Source of the DNA: Mycobacterium colombiense CECT 3035
GTDB lineage: Bacteria; Actinomycetota; Actinomycetes; Mycobacteriales; Mycobacteriaceae
Direction: 5' to 3'
DNA length: 64,000 nucleotides
NCBI RefSeq assembly: GCF_002105755.1
Contig: NZ_CP020821.1
Location: forward strand, 3,224,001 to 3,288,000
Shown: in pieces, positions 50,222 through 58,412 of the stretch
Layout: each line of letters begins with the position of its first letter
How positions within the stretch are numbered: position 1 is the stretch's first letter
Program-made: the position numbers and the translations under genes
Notes under the pieces: generated by a model
Seen by the model: the letters and a program-made list of their open reading frames with translations, nothing else
What the model was told of the DNA's origin: nothing
The model's database searches: none

Positions 50222-50506
50222 TCAGAATCCGGAGAGGATGACCGCGTTGCAGTCGGCCGCCGCCTGGCGCAGCTTCGCCGCCTTTTGGTAGCCCTCGGAC
50301 TCGTACCACGCCCGGGCCGCATCCACCGACTCGAATTCCAGTACGACGGTCTGGTCGCCATGCCAGTCGCCTTCGACGACCTTGGGCGCGGTGTCCACCG
50401 CGAGAATGGTGGCGCCACTCATCGCCGATCCGGCGGCTTGGGCGTACGCCTTCATGCCTTCCGGGTCGTTGATCTTCTCGGTGAGGATGACATAGCCCTT
50501 AGCCAC
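50222..50506 (-). CDS. DUF1330 family protein
   Basis: A 94-residue protein with the DUF1330 (dimeric alpha-beta barrel) pattern: GYVILTEKINDPEGMKAYAQ at the N-terminus, VVEGDWHGDQTVVLEF and AARAWYESEGYQKAAKLR. Biochemical role unknown; related folds bind small hydrophobic molecules or heme. It lies 32 bases downstream of a ferredoxin gene on the same strand and probably ends the P450-ferredoxin operon of 51995-50222. An AGGGAGATTCATC site precedes the start. Confidence 0.9.
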   Translation of the reverse strand: MAKGYVILTEKINDPEGMKAYAQAAGSAMSGATILAVDTAPKVVEGDWHGDQTVVLEFESVDAARAWYESEGYQKAAKLRQAAADCNAVILSGF

Positions 50507-50538
50507 TGATGAATCTCCCTACTCGCCCGTGTATTTGG

Positions 50539-50727
50539 TTACTTCTCGCTGATCGCCTGCTCGGGACAGCATTGGATTGCCTCCTGCGCCGCGTCCTGCA
50601 ATTCCGTTGGAACGTCGGAATCTATGGCCTCGGCGTAACCGTCGTCGGTCAGGCTGAACACGTCGGGGCACAGCGTGAGACACATGCCGTGACCGCGACA
50701 CTTCTGGTCGTCTACCCAAACTTTCAT
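50539..50727 (-). CDS. Three-cysteine ferredoxin (probable [3Fe-4S])
   Basis: A 62-residue ferredoxin with C10-RGHGM-C16 and C54-P; the variable position is His13. Extra Cys20 and Cys53 flank the core (CLTLCP, QCCPEQA), unusual among the four in this window. The ATG overlaps the P450 stop by 4 bases (50724-50727), so it is the dedicated partner of that P450. Its start MKVWVD and the CPEQAI end match the ferredoxin at 19514. Confidence 0.93.
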   Translation of the reverse strand: MKVWVDDQKCRGHGMCLTLCPDVFSLTDDGYAEAIDSDVPTELQDAAQEAIQCCPEQAISEK

Positions 50728-51995
50728 GACAGCGTGAACTCCAGGTGCAGTTCGGTCAGGCCACGAAGGATGTATGTCGGAACGTATTGGTAGCGGCGGT
50801 CATTCGCCGGCCCATGAACCTTCTCATCGATCCTGATATCCGTCGTGCGGTCGAGCAATCGCTCGATCGCCACCCGGGTCTCGGCCCGCGCCAACGGCGC
50901 ACCCGGGCAGCTGTGGATGCCGCGCCCGAACGAGATGTGTTGGCGGGCGTTCTTGCGGGCCGGATCGAACGTGGCGGGGTCTTCGAACCGGCGCGGATCA
51001 CGGTTGGCGGCCGCCTGCACGATCATCACCGTGGTGCCCGCGGGCAGCTCGACGCCACCGATGTTGACCGGCCTGCGGTTCAACCGGAAGTCGCCCTTGA
51101 CCGGGCTTTCGTGGCGCAGCGACTCCTCGATGAAGTTAGGGATGAGGCTGCGGTCTTTGCGCAACTGCGCCTGGATGTCGGGGCGCTCCCCCAGCGTCTG
51201 CAATGACGCACCCAGCAGCCGCACGGTGGTCTCCTGGCCCGCCGAGAAGACGTTGGCGGCGACGCGCGCCACGTCCTCGACGTCCGGAACCGAGCCGTCG
51301 GGAAACGTCGCGGTGGCCAGGCCCGTCAGCACGTCGTCGCGGGGTTCGCGGCGGCGGTCGCGGACGTAGTCGGAGAACAGGCCGTAGAGGAATTCCAGGG
51401 GGCTGTGGGCCAGGGACCCCTTGGTGCCACCGATGCCGCCACCCGCGTGCTCAGCGATGCCCTTGACGAACTTGTCGCGGTCCTCCATCGGCACGCCGAG
51501 CAGGTCGGCGATGACCAGCAGCGTGAACGGGCCGGCGAAGCCCTTGATCCACTCGCCGCGCCCCGGCGCCAGGAAATCGTCGAGTGCCTGGTCGGCCAGC
51601 GCCCACATGGCGTCCTCGTTCTCCTTGAGGCGCTTGGGGGTGATCAGCCGCATCATGAGGGAGCGGTGGTTGGTGTGGGTCGGCGGATCGAGCGTGGGCA
51701 GCTGGTCACTGAAGGGCAATTCGTCGCGGTGCTGCTCGATCAGCTCGGTGATGTCGTCACCCTCGATCGGCACCGGAAAGCCGGGAAACGGGCCGGTGAC
51801 CGAGATGCACGACGACCACGTCTCGGCGTCGTTGAGCACCGCGCACGCCTCGTCCCAACCGGTGATCATGGTGACGTCGTGATGGCTCTCCCGCGTGACG
51901 GGGCAGCGCTCGCGCAGGGCCTCGTAGTAGGGGTACGGGTTCTCGATCAGCTCGGTGCCGCGGAAGAAGTCCAACTCGGAGAATTCGTTCGCCAT
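50724..51995 (-). CDS. Cytochrome P450
   Basis: A 423-residue soluble P450: SAGQETT (251-257) in the I helix, ESLR (291-294) and ISFGRGIHSCPG with heme ligand Cys363. It aligns closely with the truncated P450 at the left edge of the window, so the two probably have similar substrates. Operon order is P450, ferredoxin, DUF1330. The ATG at 51995 has AAGGAGCAGGAG upstream. A GAGTAT-TAC-ATTTTC site lies 48-62 bases before the start. Confidence 0.95.
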   Translation of the reverse strand: MANEFSELDFFRGTELIENPYPYYEALRERCPVTRESHHDVTMITGWDEACAVLNDAETWSSCISVTGPFPGFPVPIEGDDITELIEQHRDELPFSDQLPTLDPPTHTNHRSLMMRLITPKRLKENEDAMWALADQALDDFLAPGRGEWIKGFAGPFTLLVIADLLGVPMEDRDKFVKGIAEHAGGGIGGTKGSLAHSPLEFLYGLFSDYVRDRRREPRDDVLTGLATATFPDGSVPDVEDVARVAANVFSAGQETTVRLLGASLQTLGERPDIQAQLRKDRSLIPNFIEESLRHESPVKGDFRLNRRPVNIGGVELPAGTTVMIVQAAANRDPRRFEDPATFDPARKNARQHISFGRGIHSCPGAPLARAETRVAIERLLDRTTDIRIDEKVHGPANDRRYQYVPTYILRGLTELHLEFTLS

Positions 51996-52042
51996 CTCCT
52001 GCTCCTTGAATCTCGGCTAGTGAGAACGTGCCTCTCGCGGAT

Positions 52043-52057
52043 GAGTATTACATTTTC
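52043..52057. promoter_or_regulatory. GAGAAT-N3-ATTCTC type site upstream of the P450-ferredoxin operon
   Basis: GAGTAT-TAC-ATTTTC matches 10 of 12 defined bases, one mismatch in each arm. It is in the 154-base gap between the P450 start and the next gene, in its AT-richest part. Confidence 0.45.
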
Positions 52058-52149
52058 ACACGGCATGGTGGTCGTCAACGACGCGACCCCCAACCCCACG
52101 GCGAACGCGCTACCCGCGCGGGCCGGGCGGTTGCGCAATTCCCCGGGCG

Positions 52150-52656
52150 CTAGCTTGCGGGCACCAGATCGGCGGCGACCGGGGGCCACGCCAGCAGGCC
52201 GTTGCGGAAGGTCTCCACGTGACCGATCGGGGCGTGCGGTGCGGCCGCCGCCGCCAACGCCTGGCCCTTGAACGTCTGCGCGGCGGTGCTCAGCTGGTGC
52301 TGCACCAGGCCGACGCTGTCGTCCAGCTCCGACGGCCAGCTCTCGCCCCACAGCGTGACCTCGGTGGCGCCGTGATCAAGGGCCTGCAGCACGCCCTGGC
52401 GCACCCGCGCGTCGCAGCCGAACAGGTCCGCCGCGGCGGCCAGGGCCTGCGGACGGGGCCGCGATTGCACCGACGCCAGCGCCTCTTCGAGGTCGAGCAC
52501 CTGCGCGCCGATGATCTGCAGCGGCCGGTCGTCCGGGTGGTCGGCGACCAGCACGGTCACGTCCCAACCCGCCATCGACCGGTCGAAGATCCAGCCGCCG
52601 GCGAATCTCACCACGTCGACGACGGTGGCGGCGACGACGTCCAGCCGGTACCTCAT
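52150..52656 (-). CDS. Hypothetical protein co-encoded with TetR
   Basis: A 168-residue soluble alpha/beta protein that I do not recognise. It begins MRYRLDVVAATVVDVVRFAGGWIF (split here after the first strand by eye) and contains ADHPDDRPLQIIGAQ and LGxxLFGCDARVR-like segments followed by Ala-rich helices. The layout (strand, Gly-rich turn, IFDRSMAGWDVTVL) resembles a small nucleotide- or ligand-binding Rossmann-like fold, without a signature motif. The ATG overlaps the TetR stop by 4 bases, so the two are coupled. Confidence 0.6.
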   Translation of the reverse strand: MRYRLDVVAATVVDVVRFAGGWIFDRSMAGWDVTVLVADHPDDRPLQIIGAQVLDLEEALASVQSRPRPQALAAAADLFGCDARVRQGVLQALDHGATEVTLWGESWPSELDDSVGLVQHQLSTAAQTFKGQALAAAAAPHAPIGHVETFRNGLLAWPPVAADLVPAS

Positions 52657-53267
52657 GTCGTCTCGGACTTCTTCGGGGGCGCGAAATCCCGCGCCAGTGT
52701 CTCGGCGTACTGCTTGAACGCGTCGGCTAGCGGTATCGAAGGATCGAGTAACCATGTCGTTTCCATTCCGTGGACGAAGGCGAGGATCTCTACCGCCTTG
52801 ACGGCGGGGTCTATGTCTTGGCGGTACCGGCCGTCGGCCTGACCACGACGGATGAGGTCGGCGACGATGTCGGTCGCGGCCCGGTACCTGGACAGCATGC
52901 GGTCGTGCAGCGGGGCCTCGGGAAGGATGTTCTCGACGAGCAGCACCGTGAACGTGCCCACCAGCTCGGGCGCCCGGTGAATACGGTCCGCGACGGCGGC
53001 GATCTGATCGAACAGGTCGCCGGTCCGGTCCGCGTGGGTGTCGTCATCGAGGTCGCGGGCATCGAGCACGGCGTGCAGCAGCTGCTCTTTCGACTCGAAG
53101 TGATGCAGCAGCCCGGCGGGGGTGACGCCGGCCTCGCCGGCGATCTGGGCGAGCGTCGTGCTGCGCCAGCCGTTGCGGGTGAGCAGCCGCTGCGCGACGT
53201 CGAGAATCCGCTGCTTGCGGTCCTCCCCCTTGGCGAGAAGCGTGTCGTATCGCCGTGCGACGGGCAC
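52653..53267 (-). CDS. TetR family transcriptional regulator
   Basis: A 204-residue TetR regulator with helix-turn-helix TTLAQIAGEAGVTPAGLLHHF (about 37-57). The C-terminal domain includes FTVLLVENILPEAPLHDRM and a late helix with FVHGMETTWLLDP. GTG at 53267 gives the best spacing from GAGGGGG; TTG at 53270 is the alternative. The palindrome at 53295-53328 directly upstream is its probable autoregulatory operator. Whether it also controls the thiolase operon upstream or the P450 downstream is open. Confidence 0.92.
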   Translation of the reverse strand: MPVARRYDTLLAKGEDRKQRILDVAQRLLTRNGWRSTTLAQIAGEAGVTPAGLLHHFESKEQLLHAVLDARDLDDDTHADRTGDLFDQIAAVADRIHRAPELVGTFTVLLVENILPEAPLHDRMLSRYRAATDIVADLIRRGQADGRYRQDIDPAVKAVEILAFVHGMETTWLLDPSIPLADAFKQYAETLARDFAPPKKSETT

Positions 53268-53294
53268 CAAACCCCCTCATGTATCGGCGGTGGA

Positions 53295-53328
53295 AAACCA
53301 ACCTAGTGAACACACAGTAGGTTAGTTT
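53295..53328. promoter_or_regulatory. TetR operator candidate
   Basis: aaaccaacctagtg (53295-53308) and cagtaggttagttt (53315-53328) are inverted copies matching at 12 of 14 positions with a 6-base spacer. The site lies 28-61 bases before the TetR start, between it and the thiolase stop at 53388. Confidence 0.65.
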
Positions 53329-53387
53329 GGCCGCTGTGACAAGGGTCACGGGGTGCGGATTTTTTTGCGCGCGTCAGGCCGCCGCCG

Positions 53388-54542
53388 TCAGCTCACCAGC
53401 TCCACCAGCGTGGCGTTGGCGGTGCCGCCGCCCTCACACATGGTCTGCAGGCCGTAACGAATCCCGTTGTCGCGCATGTGATGTGCCATGCGTGTCATCA
53501 GCACCGCGCCGGACGCGCCCAGCGGGTGTCCCAGCGCGATGGCGCCGCCCAGCGGATTCATCCGGGCGGGGTCCGCCCCGGTCTCCGCCAGCCACGCCAG
53601 CGGCACCGGCGCGAACGCCTCGTTGACCTCGAAGACGCCCACATCGGACAGCGCGACGCCGGCCTTGCTCAGCACCTTCTCGGTGGCCGGGATGGGGCCG
53701 GTGAGCATGAGCACCGGATCGGCCCCGGTCACGGCGCCCGCCAGGTACCGCACGATCGGCGTCAGGCCCAACTCGACCGCCATCTCGGCGGTGGTCACCA
53801 GCAGCGCGGCGGCGCCGTCGGAGATCTGCGAGGAGTTGCCCGCGTGGATCACGCCGTCTTCGGCGAAGGCCGGCTTGAGCGTGCCGAGCTTCTCGACGGT
53901 GCTGCCCCGCCGCACGCCCTCGTCGGCGGTGAAGACGTTGTTGTCGGCCCCGTCGACGAAGACCGGCACGGTCTGCTCGGTGAATGCGCCGCCATCCAGC
54001 GCCGCCGCGGCCCGCTCGTGGGACTCGACGGAGTATTCGTCGAGCCGGGTGCGGGAGAATCCCCACTTCTTGGCGATCATCTCCGCCGACAGGCCCTGAT
54101 TGAAGGAGAAATCGTCATAGCGCGCAAGGACTTTCGGGCCATAGGGCATGCCGGTTGCCCGGGCCGAACCGAGCGGAACGCGACTCATGACCTCGACCCC
54201 GCCGGCCACGACGACGTCCTGCTGCCCCGACATCACCGCCTGCACGGCGAAGTCCAGCGCCTGCTGGCTGGACCCGCAGGCCCGGTTGACGGTGGTCCCG
54301 GGGATGGTCTCCGGCCAACCGGCGGCCAGGACCGCGTAGCGGCCGATGTTGCTGGACTGGTCACCCACCTGGGACACGCAGCCCCAGACCACATCGTCGA
54401 TGATGTCGGGACCAATGCCGGTCCGTTCGATGAGCTCGGTCAGGACGACCGCGGACAGGTCGGCGGCATGCATGCCGGACAGCGCGCCGTTGCGCTTGCC
54501 CACCGGTGTACGCACGGCCTCGACGATGACTGTTTCACGCAT
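53388..54542 (-). CDS. Acetyl-CoA acetyltransferase (thiolase)
   Basis: A 384-residue degradative-type thiolase that cleaves 3-ketoacyl-CoA. Complete catalytic set: Cys89 in NRACGSS, His339 in GHPLGASG and Cys369 in CEGGG, plus NEAFAP. It is the third gene of a minus-strand beta-oxidation run: dehydrogenase 56614-55433, hydratase 55380-54547, thiolase. Only 4 bases separate it from the hydratase gene. Confidence 0.95.
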   Translation of the reverse strand: MRETVIVEAVRTPVGKRNGALSGMHAADLSAVVLTELIERTGIGPDIIDDVVWGCVSQVGDQSSNIGRYAVLAAGWPETIPGTTVNRACGSSQQALDFAVQAVMSGQQDVVVAGGVEVMSRVPLGSARATGMPYGPKVLARYDDFSFNQGLSAEMIAKKWGFSRTRLDEYSVESHERAAAALDGGAFTEQTVPVFVDGADNNVFTADEGVRRGSTVEKLGTLKPAFAEDGVIHAGNSSQISDGAAALLVTTAEMAVELGLTPIVRYLAGAVTGADPVLMLTGPIPATEKVLSKAGVALSDVGVFEVNEAFAPVPLAWLAETGADPARMNPLGGAIALGHPLGASGAVLMTRMAHHMRDNGIRYGLQTMCEGGGTANATLVELVS

Positions 54543-54546
54543 ATCT

Positions 54547-55380
54547 CTACTCCGATTGCTTCTCGCCCGATTGTGGTTTTACGCCAGGTTTCGGTACGGC
54601 CCACCGACCAGTAAACGACGGCTCCCGCCGCTGCGCGAAAGCGGCATAGGCAGCGGCGGTGTCTGCCGTCGCGAAGTTGACGCCCTGAGCGCGGGCCTCG
54701 TTGGCCAGCGCGTCACGCAGGGTGCGGTCCGCGCCCTCGTTCAGCAGTGCCTTGGTGTGCGCCAGCGCGATCGGCGGACCGGCGGCCAACCGGCTGGCGA
54801 GATCCGAGACGAAGGCGTCGATCTCCGCGGCCGACACCACCCACGTCACCAGGTTGAGGGCGCACGCCTCCTCGGCGTCGATCGTGTCCGCCAGCAACGC
54901 GAGTCGCTTGGCTTGTTGCAGACCGACGATTTTCGGTAGCAGCCAGGAGCCGCCGAGGTCGATCGACAGGCCACGCTTCGAAAAGATCTGGCAGAACGTC
55001 GATTCCGGTGTGGCCACCACCAGGTCGCACCCCAGCGCCAAATTCCACCCCGCCCCGACGGCCACCCCGGTCACCTTGGCGATCGTGGGAACCGGCAGCT
55101 CGTGCAGGGCCAGTGCCACGTCGGTCAGCCGCTGCAACTTGTACTTCGGGTGAATGTCCTCGGGAGCCGAGATGTCCGCGCCGGAACAGAAGCTGCCCCC
55201 GGCACCGGCGATCACCAGGGCGCGCACCCCCGGATCGTGGCCGGCCGCGTCGAGCGCGTCTCGCAGGGCGAGCCACAGTTGCGGATTGATCGCGTTTTTG
55301 CGACGTGGCCGGTTGAGCGTGAGGGTGCGTACCCCGTCGCGGTCTTCCGAGAGCAGCACGGGGTCATCGGTTGTGGTCAT
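54547..55380 (-). CDS. Enoyl-CoA hydratase/isomerase family protein
   Basis: A 277-residue crotonase-fold protein. GAGGSFCSGADIS forms the first oxyanion loop and TGVAVGAGWNLALGCD the second. The residues matching the two catalytic Glu of classic hydratases are not clearly present (Gly/Asn in the second loop; SIDLGGSW further on), so an isomerase or other crotonase activity is possible. It hydrates or rearranges the enoyl-CoA made by the dehydrogenase upstream and passes it to the thiolase. Confidence 0.92.
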   Translation of the reverse strand: MTTTDDPVLLSEDRDGVRTLTLNRPRRKNAINPQLWLALRDALDAAGHDPGVRALVIAGAGGSFCSGADISAPEDIHPKYKLQRLTDVALALHELPVPTIAKVTGVAVGAGWNLALGCDLVVATPESTFCQIFSKRGLSIDLGGSWLLPKIVGLQQAKRLALLADTIDAEEACALNLVTWVVSAAEIDAFVSDLASRLAAGPPIALAHTKALLNEGADRTLRDALANEARAQGVNFATADTAAAYAAFAQRREPSFTGRWAVPKPGVKPQSGEKQSE

Positions 55381-55396
55381 CGGCGTCGAACGTGCG

Positions 55397-55426
55397 TCAG
55401 ATCGCCATGCCGCCGTCCACCGGCAG
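55397..55426 (-). pseudogene. Remnant of an SDR C-terminus
   Basis: The 52-base gap between the dehydrogenase stop and the hydratase start encodes, on the minus strand, LPVDGGMAI followed by TGA. This is the typical end of a short-chain dehydrogenase (PVDGG near the C-terminus). The frame is closed by a stop directly upstream, so only the tail remains. It suggests that an SDR gene was deleted here. Confidence 0.5.
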
Positions 55427-55432
55427 TCGCCA

Positions 55433-56614
55433 TCAGTAGCTTCTCGGCAGCTTCAAGACGTTGGCGCCCAGGAAGTTCAAAATCATCTCCTGGCTGACTG
55501 GCGCGATCTTCATCAACCGGGCCTCGCGGAAGTAGCGGGTGATGTGGTACTCCTCGGCGTAACCCATGCCGCCGTGGGTTTGCAGCGCCCGGTCCGCGGC
55601 GGCGAAGCCGGCGTCGGCGCAGAGATACTTGGCCGTGTTGGCCTCGCGCCCACAGGGTTTGCCGTTGTCGTAGAGCCAGGTGGCCTTGCGCAGCATCAGT
55701 TCGGCGGCGTCGAGGCGAGCCAGCGAATCGGCGAGGGGGAACTGCAGGCCCTGGTTCATGCCGATGGGCCGGCCGAAGACCTCGCGCTCGTTGCCGTACT
55801 TCACCGCCTTTTCCAGCGCCACCCGCCCGATGCCGAGAGCCTCGGCCGCGATCAGCATCCGCTCCGGGTTGAGGCCGTCGAGGATGTACTGAAAGCCCTT
55901 GCCCTCCTCGCCGATTCGGTCCTCGACTGGCACCTCGAGATTGTCGATGAACAATTCGTTGGAGCTCACCGCGTTGCGGCCCATCTTGCGGATCGGCCGG
56001 ATGTCGACCCGGCTCCGATCGAGATCGGTGAGGAACAGCGTCATCCCGTCGGTCTTCTTGGCGACCTCGTCGTAGCTCTGGGTCCGGGTGAGCAACAGGA
56101 TCTTGTCGGACTCCATCGCCTTGGAGATCCAGACCTTGCGGCCGTTGACGATGTAGCGGTCGCCGTCGCGCTTGGCGAACGTCGTGATGCGCGAAGTGTC
56201 AAGGCCGGCACCGGGTTCGGTGACGCCGAAGCAGACGTGCACCTCGCCGGTCGCGACGGCGGGCAACGTACGGGCCTTGAGTTCATCGGAGCCGTGTACC
56301 ACGACCGGCTGCATGCCGAAGATGGACAGGTGAATCGAGCTGGCGGCGTTCATGGCGCCACCGGACTTGGCGACCTCCTCGAGGAGGATGGTCGCCTCGG
56401 TGATCCCGAGTCCGTGACCGCCGTATTGGGTGGGAATGGTCATCCCCAGCCAGCCGCCATCGGCGATGGCACGGTAGAACTCGGTCGGGAATTCGTGCGC
56501 CTGGTCTTTTTCCATCCAGTACTGGTCGTCGAATTTCCGCGCCAGCTCGGCCACCGACCGACGGATCAGTTCCTGGTCTTCGGTCAGCTCAAAGTTCATT
56601 CCAGCGCCGGGCAC
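55433..56614 (-). CDS. Acyl-CoA dehydrogenase
   Basis: A 393-residue classical acyl-CoA dehydrogenase, distinct from the long/short pairs elsewhere in the window. Seen: GVTEPGAGLDTSRITT, VNGRKVWISKAMESD, ERMLIAAEALGIGR, EVFGRPIGMNQGLQFPLAD and the C-terminal ALQTHGGMGYAEEYHI with a likely catalytic Glu. It introduces the double bond that the downstream hydratase then uses. GTG at 56614 has GGAGACTGAGCA upstream; ATG at 56599 is an alternative. Confidence 0.95.
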   Translation of the reverse strand: MPGAGMNFELTEDQELIRRSVAELARKFDDQYWMEKDQAHEFPTEFYRAIADGGWLGMTIPTQYGGHGLGITEATILLEEVAKSGGAMNAASSIHLSIFGMQPVVVHGSDELKARTLPAVATGEVHVCFGVTEPGAGLDTSRITTFAKRDGDRYIVNGRKVWISKAMESDKILLLTRTQSYDEVAKKTDGMTLFLTDLDRSRVDIRPIRKMGRNAVSSNELFIDNLEVPVEDRIGEEGKGFQYILDGLNPERMLIAAEALGIGRVALEKAVKYGNEREVFGRPIGMNQGLQFPLADSLARLDAAELMLRKATWLYDNGKPCGREANTAKYLCADAGFAAADRALQTHGGMGYAEEYHITRYFREARLMKIAPVSQEMILNFLGANVLKLPRSY

Positions 56615-56726
56615 TGCTCAGTCTCCTTCGATCAAAATGCACCGGCATTCAGTGTCGGCCCGCTGCGCCCGGCTGCGCCGCGCTTGCGACCGCGACGGGC
56701 GCAGTTGCCCTCCGGCGACGTGTGGT

Positions 56727-58025
56727 TCAGTCCTTGTTGCCGGTGAGGGCTTTGGCGTTGGCCGCGAAATCCGCGAAGGACGAGCCGCCTCGGCTGTCTT
56801 TGTCGTGGCCCTTGGCCTTGATGGACACGTCGTGCCCCTCGGCGGCTTTGCGCAGCGCACCGACGGTCGCCTGTTCGCGGGAAATGTGCGTGAACGGGTC
56901 GAACGAGTACCAGCGCATGGCGTTCTCGTACGTCATCTTGTTGATTTCGTCGTCGGGAACATTGTTGAGGGACAAGACATCCCAGAGCTCCTCCGGGGCG
57001 CCCGGCCACATCGAGTCGCTGTGCGGGTAGTCGGCTTCCCAGCAGATGTTGTCGATGCCGATCTCGTTGCGCAGCGCCACGCCGACCTTGTCGCTGATGA
57101 AGCAGGTCAGGAAGTGGTCGCGGAAGACCTCGCTGGGCAGCTTGCCCTTGAAGTTCTGGTGCGTCCAGGCGGAGTGCATCTCGAAGGTACGGTCCGCGCG
57201 CTCCAGGAAGTAGGGGATCCAGCCGGTTCCGCCCTCGGACAGCGCGATCTTGAGGTCCGGGTACTCCTTGATCGGCTTGGACCACAACAGGTCGGCGGCG
57301 GCCTGCACGATGTTCATCGGCTGCAACGTGATCATCACGTCCATCGGCGCATCCGGCGCGGTGATGGCCAGCCGCCCCGAGGAACCGATGTGCACGTTCA
57401 TCACGGTGTTGGTGTCGCACAACGCCTTCCACAGCGGGGCCCAATAGTCGTCGTGGAAACTCGGGTAGCCCATTGCGGCCGGGTTCTCGGTGAAGGTCAG
57501 CGCGTGCACGCCCTTCTTCGCGACCCGTCGCACCTCGGCGGCGCACGCCTCGGCGTCCCAGATGACCGGTATCGCCATCGGGATGAACCGCGCCGGGTAG
57601 GCGCCGCACCATTCGTCGATGTGCCAGTCGTTGTAGGCCTGCACCAGCGCGATCGAGAAGTCGTTGTCGTCGGTGGCGAACAAGCGGCCCGCGAAGCCCG
57701 GGAAGGAGGGGAAGCAGATCGACGCCAGGATGCCGCCGGCATTCATGTCCTTGACGCGCTCGTCCACGTTGTAACAGCCCGGCCGGATCTCGTCGAGCCC
57801 CGTCGGCTCGATGCCGTACTCCTCTTTGGGCCGCCCGGCCACCGCGTTGAGCGCCACGTTGGGGATGACGGTGTCGCGGAACTTCCACATGTCCGAGCCG
57901 TCGGCGTTGTGCACCAGCCGGGGCGCGTCGTCCTGATACTTCTTCGACAGGTGGTTCTTGAACATGTCAGGTGGCTCGACGGTGTGGTCGTCGACGCTGA
58001 TCAGGATCATGTCTTCTTTGTTCAT
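56727..58025 (-). CDS. Amidohydrolase-2 family metal-dependent hydrolase
   Basis: A 432-residue ACMSD-like TIM-barrel protein. Strand-1 motif SVDDHTVEPPDMF (Asp, His and Glu), MNVHIGSSG, EGGTGWIPYF and CWEADYPHSDSMW (intact Asp before YPH) make a plausible metal site. The ATG at 58025 follows GGAAGGGACGGCC. It heads the minus-strand operon that continues with the dehydrogenase, hydratase and thiolase. A weak GAGAAT-type site lies 78-92 bases upstream. Confidence 0.92.
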   Translation of the reverse strand: MNKEDMILISVDDHTVEPPDMFKNHLSKKYQDDAPRLVHNADGSDMWKFRDTVIPNVALNAVAGRPKEEYGIEPTGLDEIRPGCYNVDERVKDMNAGGILASICFPSFPGFAGRLFATDDNDFSIALVQAYNDWHIDEWCGAYPARFIPMAIPVIWDAEACAAEVRRVAKKGVHALTFTENPAAMGYPSFHDDYWAPLWKALCDTNTVMNVHIGSSGRLAITAPDAPMDVMITLQPMNIVQAAADLLWSKPIKEYPDLKIALSEGGTGWIPYFLERADRTFEMHSAWTHQNFKGKLPSEVFRDHFLTCFISDKVGVALRNEIGIDNICWEADYPHSDSMWPGAPEELWDVLSLNNVPDDEINKMTYENAMRWYSFDPFTHISREQATVGALRKAAEGHDVSIKAKGHDKDSRGGSSFADFAANAKALTGNKD

Positions 58026-58102
58026 GGCCGTCCCTTCCATCGGATCCACCGGATCGATCGCAGCCTCGGCGAATCGCTGCTCCCTGCCAAGATCACTAAA
58101 AT

Positions 58103-58117
58103 GAAAACTATCTTCTC
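58103..58117. promoter_or_regulatory. Weak GAGAAT-N3-ATTCTC type site upstream of the amidohydrolase operon
   Basis: GAAAAC-TAT-CTTCTC matches 9 of 12 defined bases. It is in the promoter region of the minus-strand operon starting at 58025. Alone it would not be convincing; it is listed because better copies precede seven other units. Confidence 0.25.
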
Positions 58118-58375
58118 GCCAGACGAGAATCAACATCCAGCGGATGTTGGGAACGGCTAAAGCCGCCTGACCAGCGGCCGGGCGGACCGGTGAATTTCCC
58201 GGCGCTCAGCGCCAATGCGGTGAGGTAGATCCCGGCGCGCGTTGTCGGCGCTCGGCCCCGCCGAGTTTTGGGCGACCGCGCGGCCCGGTGCGTCAGCCGG
58301 CGACCTCCCCTGCGCCCGCTCGCCACGCCGGCATTGACCGGACGCGCGTTTCGTGCCAGTCTGTTAGTTGCAAAT

Positions 58376-58390
58376 GAGAATATGATTCTC
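58376..58390. promoter_or_regulatory. Perfect GAGAAT-N3-ATTCTC palindrome upstream of the Rieske operon
   Basis: GAGAAT-ATG-ATTCTC has exact 6-base inverted arms. It ends 22 bases before the start at 58413 and so probably covers the promoter or transcript start. Same core as 26912-26928. Confidence 0.7.
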
Positions 58391-58412
58391 TTTCACCGAG
58401 AGGACACTGCTA

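Noticed and set aside
50222..50506. DUF1330 gene as a ferredoxin reductase for the P450 pair
   Set aside because: The protein is 94 residues with no flavin or NAD(P)H motif; it cannot be a reductase.
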